Shown one piece after another: positions 34,659-40,844 of a stretch of 40,844 nt of DNA. The stretch's first letter is position 1; every line of letters begins with the position of its first letter. Both the position numbers and the translations under genes were made by a program. Origin of the DNA: an uncultured Saprospiraceae bacterium. GTDB taxonomy: Bacteria; Bacteroidota; Bacteroidia; Chitinophagales; Saprospiraceae. The notes under the pieces are model-generated. The model was not told the origin of the DNA, made no database searches, and worked only from the letters and a program-made list of their open reading frames with translations. The stretch covers positions 1 through 40,844 of the forward strand of contig CALFWZ010000035.1 of NCBI GenBank assembly GCA_937928405.1. The letters run 5' to 3'.

Positions 34659-37600
34659 ATGAATAAAATTTACACTTCTTTTGATTGGAAGAAAGTTATA
34701 GTGATGTCGGTCATCGTCATGATTAGTTTTTTTTCTAGTGGATTTATCTCCTATTTGATGGGGCCTGGACTCACAAACGCCACACCTATTGGCGTTTATT
34801 TAAATGGTAACCTCCCGTCTACAGCTACCGCGACTCCACCACAATTTTTATCGCAAACAGGTGCATTTTCAGATTTAAATAATTTGACTCCTAGTCCTGG
34901 AGTTATTCCTTATGATATGATCGAACCCTTTTGGTCAGACGGTGCGGCCAAGAGTCGATGGATGGCCATTCCAAACGATGGAACGCATAATACACCTCAA
35001 GAAAGAATCAATTTCTCTGAAGATGACACCTGGGGATTGCCAATTGGTGGTGTATTGATAAAACATTTTGAATTAGGAGGTCAACGTTTAGAGACTCGTT
35101 TTGAAGTAAGAGCCTCCAACGGAGCATATTACTACCTTTCTTACAAATGGAATAGCGCAGGAACGGATGCACAATTACTAACGACAGGTTTAGATGAAAC
35201 GGTATTCGTAAATGGCCAACCTCAAGTCTGGCATTATCCTAGCCCTTCTGAATGTCTCGATTGTCATAAAGCAGCCGTCGGAAATGTATTAGGACTTAAA
35301 ACAAGACAACTAAATAAAGAGATCAACTATCCACTAACAGGAATTAATGCCAATCAATTAGTAACGCTCAGTCATTTGGGTATTATAACACCAGATATTA
35401 CAGACGCAAATGCCAATAATTACGATAAGCTTGCTGCGAAGAATGATTTAACGTATACCTTAGAAGAAAGAGCAAGTTCTTACATCGATGTAAATTGTTC
35501 TTACTGTCACCAACCTGCCACTGGCATTGGTCAATTTGATGTTAGAAGCACCACACCATTAGCTTCCCAAAATATTATAGATGGCCCAGTCCTTTACGAT
35601 TTAGGAATCACTGGTGCAAGGGTAGTTGTACCACAAGAAATATCCACTTCGATTATGCATCATCGAATGAATTCGCTAGTGTCAGGTACTGCGATGCCTC
35701 CTTTGGGCAAAAATGTGGTGGATCAAGAAGGTGTTCAACTTATAGCTGATTGGATCAATAGTTTGACCATTGATATGAGTAATACCCCACCGGTTGCGTT
35801 GGCTAGTTCAACGACTGTAATTGGTGTTGCTCCACTAGCGGTAGGCTTTGATGGTGCTGCTTCTTATGATAACGATTCTGACGATTTGGTGTATGCTTGG
35901 AACTTCGGTGATGAAAGTTTTGATAACGGAATTACAGCCAATCATACTTACACAGAACCCGGTGTTTATATCGCTATTTTAACCGTTAACGATGGCCAAA
36001 GCTCCGATCAATACGAAATTCAAATTACGGTGCAAAACAGTAACACAAATACCAGCGGAGTTAGTTTTACGGATAACACAAATCTTCTACCGGGAGAAAA
36101 TTATAGTGGCGTTTCTATGTCTGTGGTGGATATGAATGGTGATGGAAAAGATGATATCGTTCGGTATAATAATGCTAAATATTTAAATGTAGTTTATCAA
36201 CAAGGTGCCAATCAAAATTTTACCTCCCTAGATTTTGGTGATGTTAGCAATGTCAGACAATGGAGCAATACCATCGCAGATGTAGATCAAGATGGTTACA
36301 ACGATATTTTAACAGGAGGATATTATGATGATATCAAATTGATTTATAATAACAATGCAATATCGTATAGCTCAACAACAATTCCCAACTCTAATATTTT
36401 TATTCAAGGAAGTAATTTTGCAGATATTGACAATGATGGATGGGTTGATATATTTGCTTGTCATGATGATGCTGAAAACCCAAAATTTAGAAATAACGGA
36501 GATGGTACTTTTACCAATACACCAAGTTTGCTAAACACAACTACAACTCCAGCTAGTGATAATTCGGGTAATTATGCTAGTATCTGGACTGACTATGATA
36601 ACGATGGAGATGTAGATTTATATATTTCTAAATGTCGTGGTGGTGCCAGCAGTAGCTCTGATCCTCGTAGAATCAATATGCTTTTTCAAAATGATGGCAA
36701 TAATAATTATACAGAAGTGGCCGCAGCGGCTAACTTGAAAAATGGTGCTCAAACTTGGTTAACAGATTTTGCAGATATTGATAATGATGGAGACTTAGAT
36801 TGTATCATCATTAATCATTATGAAAATTCTAATTTAATGCTAAATAATGGTGATGGTACATTTAGCGATATAACGAATGGAAGTGGTTTACTCCCTGCCC
36901 TAAATGGAAGTGAAAGAGGAATTCAAGGTATTTTTAGAGATTTTAATAATGATGGATTTGTAGATTTATTAGTTTCTGGAACTGAACATTATTTATTCTA
37001 TAATGATGGTGATAGAACTTTTACATTAGCCGCAAACCCTTTTAATTCAAATGATATAGAATCATTCGCTCTGGGAGATCTTAATCAAGATGGTTTTATA
37101 GATGTTTATGCGGGGTATGCACAAATTTTTAACTCCCCAACTACGATTCAAGATAGAATGTTCCTCAATAATGGAAATACCAATCACTTTTTTAATGTCA
37201 ACCTACAAGGAGTACAGTCCAATATTAATGGGATTGGTGCAAGAGTAGAATTGTATGGTGCTTGGGGCCAACAGATCAGAGAAGTTCGCTCTGGTGAAGG
37301 TTATGGAATTATGAATTCCTTTACTCAACACTTTGGTATTGGAGCCAATACTTCTATCACTAAAGTGGTGGTTAAATGGCCTTCCGGAATTGTTCAGGAA
37401 ATTAATAATCCAGCGATAGATCAATTTTTAACCATCGTTGAAGAAAGCTGTACTGCGTGTACCGCCACCATCAATAACTTCCCAGATACCCAAAATTTTG
37501 AAACAGCAAGTGCTAATATCTGCCAATACCAAGATGATGATTTTGATTGGACGCGCCGAACAGGTGGAACACCAAGCAATGGTACGGGGCCTTCTAGCGC

Positions 37601-40280
37601 TTATGAAGGTAGCTACTATTTCTATATGGAAACCTCTACACCAAATTACCCAAGTAAAGTAGCTCGTTTCAAAGGGGCTTGTTATGATCTAGGAGAGGTA
37701 ACCTCCGCTAGTCTTGATTTTAAATATCATATGAATGGAACAGCTATGGGAACTTTGATCTTAGAAATCTCCACCGATAATGGATCTACTTGGACAAACG
37801 TATGGCAACAGTCCGGAAATCAAGGCACTAGCTGGATAAATCAAGTAGTAGATTTGAGTGCCTACGGTGGTAATACGATCACCTATCGCTTTCAAGGGAC
37901 TAGCGGCTCAGGTTATACCAGCGATTTTGCATTGGATCAAATTACGATGAATGCGGTAAGCGATCCTGATAACGATGGTGATGGTTTCCCCGCCAGCCAA
38001 GATTGTAATGACAACGATGCAAATCTAACGATCGTAGGGGCAAGTTGTGATGATGGAAATGCGGATACGACCAATGACATGGTAGATGCAAATTGTATCT
38101 GTGTCGGAAGTGATGTTGATAATGACGGCGATGGCTTCCCCGCCAGCCAGGATTGTAATGATAACGATGCGAATCTAACGATTGTGGGGGCAAGTTGCGA
38201 TGATGGAAATGTGGATACGACCAATGATATGGTGGATGCAAATTGTATCTGTGAAGGAACGACGACCCCTCCAGGTGAAACGACCGTTTCTTGTGGTGGT
38301 AACACCAGCATTACTTATGGCGAAGGAATTATTACTATGTCCGGACCATCCGGAGGAGAGTATTTCTTTCAAATATTTGATCTTAGTTGGAATGAAGTCT
38401 ATAATTGTGGTTGGCAATGTGGAAATCCATTAACGGTGACGGGTTTGCCAGCAGGAGATTATCGAATTTTTATTAAAAATAGTAACTACCAAGTCATTTG
38501 TGAAAAGGTGATTACCTTGACGAATGGAGGAAATAATCCTGATAATGATGGCGATGGATTTCCGGCGAGTCAAGATTGTAATGATAATGATGCAAATCTA
38601 ACGGTCGTAGGAGCAAGCTGTGATGACGGAAATGAGGAAACAACCAATGACTTAGTGCAAACGAATTGTACTTGTGAAGGTACAATACCGCCCCCGCCAG
38701 GCGGTACAACCGTTTCTTGTGAAGAGAATACGACGATTACTTATGGTGATGGATTTATTACGATGTCGGGACTGTCAGGAGAAGAATATTTCTTTCAGAT
38801 CTTAGATGGAAATTGGGGGGGAGTTTATAATTGTGGTTGGCAATGTGGGAATACTAAAACTGTGACAGGCTTACCTGCAGGAGATTACAGAGTTTATATT
38901 AAGAATAGCGCCTACGAAATAATTTGTGAACGATTAATTACCTTGACAACGGTAGGAAATGATCCTGATAACGACGGCGATGGTTTCCCCGCGAGTGAAG
39001 ATTGTAATGATAATGACGCAAATTTAACAACTGTAGGGGCGAGTTGTGATGATGGAGATGCTGCTACAACCAATGATCTAGTACAAGCGAGTTGTACTTG
39101 TGAAGGAACCATCGATATTGACAATGACGGAGATGGCTTCTCTGCGAGTGAAGATTGTAATGATAATGATGCGAATTTAACGATTGTAGGGGCGAGTTGT
39201 GATGATGGAGATGCTGCCACAACCAATGATCTAGTACAAGCGAATTGTACTTGTGAAGGAACGACGACCCCTCCAGGGGAAACAACCGTTTCTTGTGATG
39301 GTAACACAACTATTACTTATGGAGAAGGAGTTATTACCATGTCAGGACCATCTGGAGGAGAATATTACTTTCAGATTTTTGATCTTAGTTGGAATGAAAT
39401 CTATAATTGTGGTTGGCAATGTGGAAATCCATTAAGTGTGACAGGTTTACCGATAGGAGATTATCGAATTTTTATTAAGGATAGTGGTTATCAAGTAATC
39501 TGTGAAAGAATAATCACCTTGACGAGAGGAGGAAATGATCCTGATAATGACGGCGATGGCGTTCTGGCCAGTGAAGATTGTAATGATAATAATGCCAACT
39601 TAACGGTTGAAGGAGCAAGTTGTGACGATGGCGATACGGAGACAACCAATGATCTAGTGTTAGCGGATTGTACTTGTCAAGGAACCACCACTACCGGTGG
39701 AACGACTGTTACTTGTGATGGGAATACAACGATTACTTATGGTGATGGGTTTATTACTATGGCGGGCCCATCCGGAGAAGAGTATTACTTTCAAATTTTT
39801 GACCTTAGTTGGAATGAAGTCTATAATTGTGGCTGGCAATGTGGAAACCCATTAACGGTGACAGGTTTATCAGCAGGAGGTTATCGAATTTTTATAAAGA
39901 ATAGTGGCTACCAAGTCATTTGTGAAAAACTAATCACCTTGACGAGTGGAGTAGCGCCAACTTTTTTAATCCTGGAACCATCAGGAGAAGAGTCGATTGC
40001 TAGCTCCCCAATTAATGATAGTAAAGGATTTAAACTTTACCCAAATCCAGCCTTTAATAAATTTAACATAAACTTCGACGCTCGAATAGATGAGGAGTAC
40101 ACCGTTATTATTTCCGATATAATGGGCAAAGAACATTTTCGTTCAGAAATAACTGCAACTCGTAACAAAACAAACTTAGAAGTAAAATGCAATTCCTGGA
40201 CTGCAGGAGTTTACTTTGTTCGGCTAATAAATAAAAACCAAAGAATGAAAATTAAACGAATCGTTGTCGCAACAGAATAA
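34659..40280 (+). CDS. Giant T9SS protein: diheme cytochrome c, PKD, FG-GAP/ASPIC, MAM-like and repeat modules
   Basis: A 1873-aa exported protein. After a membrane or signal segment (about 14-35) comes a diheme cytochrome domain like the SO_2930/HNE_0200 family (about 55-370), with heme motifs C199LDCH203 and C280SYCH284. PKD (about 375-462), FG-GAP/VCBS repeats (about 475-840), an ASPIC/UnbV domain (about 855-920) and a MAM-like jelly roll (about 928-1100) follow. Ten repeat modules (1102-1764) alternate between a D-rich metal-binding motif (DNDGDG) and an SC...ITYG domain. A T9SS type A tail (about 1795-1873) ends it. Such fusions suggest a cell-surface redox or binding protein. It has no visible operon partner; a possible small RNA unit precedes it. 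Confidence 0.88.
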   Translation: MNKIYTSFDWKKVIVMSVIVMISFFSSGFISYLMGPGLTNATPIGVYLNGNLPSTATATPPQFLSQTGAFSDLNNLTPSPGVIPYDMIEPFWSDGAAKSRWMAIPNDGTHNTPQERINFSEDDTWGLPIGGVLIKHFELGGQRLETRFEVRASNGAYYYLSYKWNSAGTDAQLLTTGLDETVFVNGQPQVWHYPSPSECLDCHKAAVGNVLGLKTRQLNKEINYPLTGINANQLVTLSHLGIITPDITDANANNYDKLAAKNDLTYTLEERASSYIDVNCSYCHQPATGIGQFDVRSTTPLASQNIIDGPVLYDLGITGARVVVPQEISTSIMHHRMNSLVSGTAMPPLGKNVVDQEGVQLIADWINSLTIDMSNTPPVALASSTTVIGVAPLAVGFDGAASYDNDSDDLVYAWNFGDESFDNGITANHTYTEPGVYIAILTVNDGQSSDQYEIQITVQNSNTNTSGVSFTDNTNLLPGENYSGVSMSVVDMNGDGKDDIVRYNNAKYLNVVYQQGANQNFTSLDFGDVSNVRQWSNTIADVDQDGYNDILTGGYYDDIKLIYNNNAISYSSTTIPNSNIFIQGSNFADIDNDGWVDIFACHDDAENPKFRNNGDGTFTNTPSLLNTTTTPASDNSGNYASIWTDYDNDGDVDLYISKCRGGASSSSDPRRINMLFQNDGNNNYTEVAAAANLKNGAQTWLTDFADIDNDGDLDCIIINHYENSNLMLNNGDGTFSDITNGSGLLPALNGSERGIQGIFRDFNNDGFVDLLVSGTEHYLFYNDGDRTFTLAANPFNSNDIESFALGDLNQDGFIDVYAGYAQIFNSPTTIQDRMFLNNGNTNHFFNVNLQGVQSNINGIGARVELYGAWGQQIREVRSGEGYGIMNSFTQHFGIGANTSITKVVVKWPSGIVQEINNPAIDQFLTIVEESCTACTATINNFPDTQNFETASANICQYQDDDFDWTRRTGGTPSNGTGPSSAYEGSYYFYMETSTPNYPSKVARFKGACYDLGEVTSASLDFKYHMNGTAMGTLILEISTDNGSTWTNVWQQSGNQGTSWINQVVDLSAYGGNTITYRFQGTSGSGYTSDFALDQITMNAVSDPDNDGDGFPASQDCNDNDANLTIVGASCDDGNADTTNDMVDANCICVGSDVDNDGDGFPASQDCNDNDANLTIVGASCDDGNVDTTNDMVDANCICEGTTTPPGETTVSCGGNTSITYGEGIITMSGPSGGEYFFQIFDLSWNEVYNCGWQCGNPLTVTGLPAGDYRIFIKNSNYQVICEKVITLTNGGNNPDNDGDGFPASQDCNDNDANLTVVGASCDDGNEETTNDLVQTNCTCEGTIPPPPGGTTVSCEENTTITYGDGFITMSGLSGEEYFFQILDGNWGGVYNCGWQCGNTKTVTGLPAGDYRVYIKNSAYEIICERLITLTTVGNDPDNDGDGFPASEDCNDNDANLTTVGASCDDGDAATTNDLVQASCTCEGTIDIDNDGDGFSASEDCNDNDANLTIVGASCDDGDAATTNDLVQANCTCEGTTTPPGETTVSCDGNTTITYGEGVITMSGPSGGEYYFQIFDLSWNEIYNCGWQCGNPLSVTGLPIGDYRIFIKDSGYQVICERIITLTRGGNDPDNDGDGVLASEDCNDNNANLTVEGASCDDGDTETTNDLVLADCTCQGTTTTGGTTVTCDGNTTITYGDGFITMAGPSGEEYYFQIFDLSWNEVYNCGWQCGNPLTVTGLSAGGYRIFIKNSGYQVICEKLITLTSGVAPTFLILEPSGEESIASSPINDSKGFKLYPNPAFNKFNINFDARIDEEYTVIISDIMGKEHFRSEITATRNKTNLEVKCNSWTAGVYFVRLINKNQRMKIKRIVVATE
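37962..39950 (+). repeat. Coding tandem repeat: duplicated five-module block
   Basis: Six D-rich MopE-like units (M, about 50 aa, pattern DxDNDGDG...DCNDNDANLT...GASCDDG) and four beta-type units (T, about 85 aa, SC...NTxITYG...NCGWQCG...CE...ITLT) alternate as M M T M T M M T M T. The same M M T M T order thus occurs twice: 37962-38960 (999 bp) and 38961-39950 (990 bp). The first and third T units share the PPGETTVSC and YGEG forms; the second and fourth share GGTTV and YGDGFITM, which supports block duplication. Confidence 0.88.
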
Positions 40281-40307
40281 AAAAACTAATCTATCATTTC
40301 AAATACT

Positions 40308-40345
40308 AAAAAAATAGATTCCGCATTGATGGAATCTATTTTTTT
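40308..40345 (+). terminator. Terminator after the giant cytochrome gene
   Basis: A 15-bp stem (40308-40322 with 40331-40345, core ATAGATTCC) with an 8-nt loop runs into a T-stretch. It starts 28 nt after the stop codon. Confidence 0.88.
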
Positions 40346-40369
40346 ATTTTAAAGATATCCATATCAAAA

Positions 40370-40844
40370 CAAGTTCGGAATAAGTCCTGCACCTCTGAGT
40401 CCTCTGTGCGAAAACACACGCTAAAGATCTACCCGCTAAACCACCTCTGCGCCCTCAGCGTCTCTGCGCGAAAAAAAATGCTACCAGATCTACCCGTTAA
40501 AACACTTTCCGAAACAAGTCCTGCACCTTTGCGTCCTCCTTGTGAAAACACAGGTTAAAGATCTACCCGCTAAACCACCTCTGCGCCCTCAGCGTCTCTG
40601 CGCGAAAAAAAAATACCAGATCTACCCCTTAAAACACTTTCCGAAACAAGTCCTGCACCTCCGCGTTCTTTGCGCGAAAACACAGGTTAAAGATCTACCC
40701 GCTAAACCACCTCTGCCCCCTCAGCGTCTCTGCGCGAAAAAAAAACTACCAGATCTATCCGTTAAAACACTTTCCGAAACAAGTCCTGCATCTCTGCGTT
40801 CTTTGCGCGAAAACACACGCTAAAGATCTACCCGCTAAACCACC
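40370..40844. repeat. 133-bp tandem repeat made of two related half units
   Basis: About 3.5 copies continue to the window end. The marker TAAAGATCTACCCGCTAAAC recurs at 40422, 40556, 40688 and 40821, periods of 134, 132 and 133 bp. Each copy is itself a dimer: AGATCTACCCG occurs twice per unit, 61 bp and then 73 bp apart, each time ahead of a CTCTGCG/TTTGCG...GCGAAAA motif. The DNA is visibly richer in G and C than its surroundings. The frame at 40542-40823 is an artefact of the period being close to a multiple of three. Confidence 0.92.

Noticed and set aside
37937..39309. Several long minus-strand frames inside the giant gene (37937-38311, 38912-39307 and others)
   Set aside because: They mirror the coding repeat on the other strand and have low-complexity Ser/Pro/Leu-rich translations; they are shadows.
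40542..40823. A 93-codon open frame within the tandem repeat
   Set aside because: It is built wholly from the 133-bp repeat and exists because the unit lacks stops in that frame; no start context and no protein-like features.
1..40844. CRISPR arrays, tRNA or rRNA genes, insertion sequences, prophage or defence genes
   Set aside because: I looked for regular spacers, tRNA-like cloverleaf ends, transposase motifs and nuclease or toxin families and found none that could be supported.

Overview
The window reads as a chromosomal segment of a Bacteroidota bacterium, probably in or near the Saprospiria. The grounds are five large secreted proteins with type IX secretion (T9SS, type A) C-terminal domains, paired DUF4199 membrane proteins, a TPR histidine kinase of the Bacteroidota type, promoter-like sites matching the Bacteroidota consensus (TTTG, about 20 bp, TAnnTTTG), almost no Shine-Dalgarno sequences, and AT-rich intergenic DNA. 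I see no phage, insertion sequence, CRISPR array, tRNA or rRNA. The genus is not resolvable from sequence reading alone.

Layout. 1-3.0 kb: two tandem DUF4199 membrane proteins and a membrane-anchored family 2 glycosyltransferase. 3.0-8.7 kb (minus): a SAM-methyltransferase-like protein, a SulP anion transporter with a STAS domain, and a 755-aa T9SS surface protein. 8.9-10.9 kb: an orphan TPR histidine kinase, divergent from the surface protein across a perfect 20-bp palindrome. 10.9-13.7 kb (minus): pyrE, an M42 aminopeptidase and a UbiA-like membrane protein, probably one operon. 13.7-15.6 kb (plus): a NUDIX hydrolase, then the gmhA-gmhB heptose pair. 15.7-17.8 kb (minus): three envelope proteins (two-TM protein, coiled-coil protein, lipoprotein). 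18-24.9 kb (plus): CtlX-type citrulline hydrolase, a lamin-tail/cupredoxin T9SS protein and a T9SS zinc metalloprotease. 25.3-29.4 kb: a 31-aa membrane micro-ORF, ruvB, an SH3-like secreted protein and a thioredoxin-fold protein. 29.6-33.9 kb: icd, a 327-aa T9SS protein, an IscA/ErpA-type Fe-S protein, a membrane protein and an eIF1/SUI1-like factor. 34-40.8 kb: a probable small RNA gene, a 1873-aa multidomain diheme cytochrome with an internal duplicated repeat block, and a 133-bp tandem repeat that runs off the window.

Most of the content is ordinary housekeeping plus cell-surface display. The parts most worth a second look are the giant cytochrome fusion with its duplicated five-module block (34659-40280), the promoter-to-terminator small RNA unit just upstream of it (34075-34261), the dimeric tandem repeat at the right end, the facing 12-bp repeat arrays at 2840-2985, a strong minus-strand terminator with no gene in front of it (26690-26736), and a GmhB-like phosphatase without the usual zinc-binding cysteines. 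I did not find a multi-gene system that I could defend as new.
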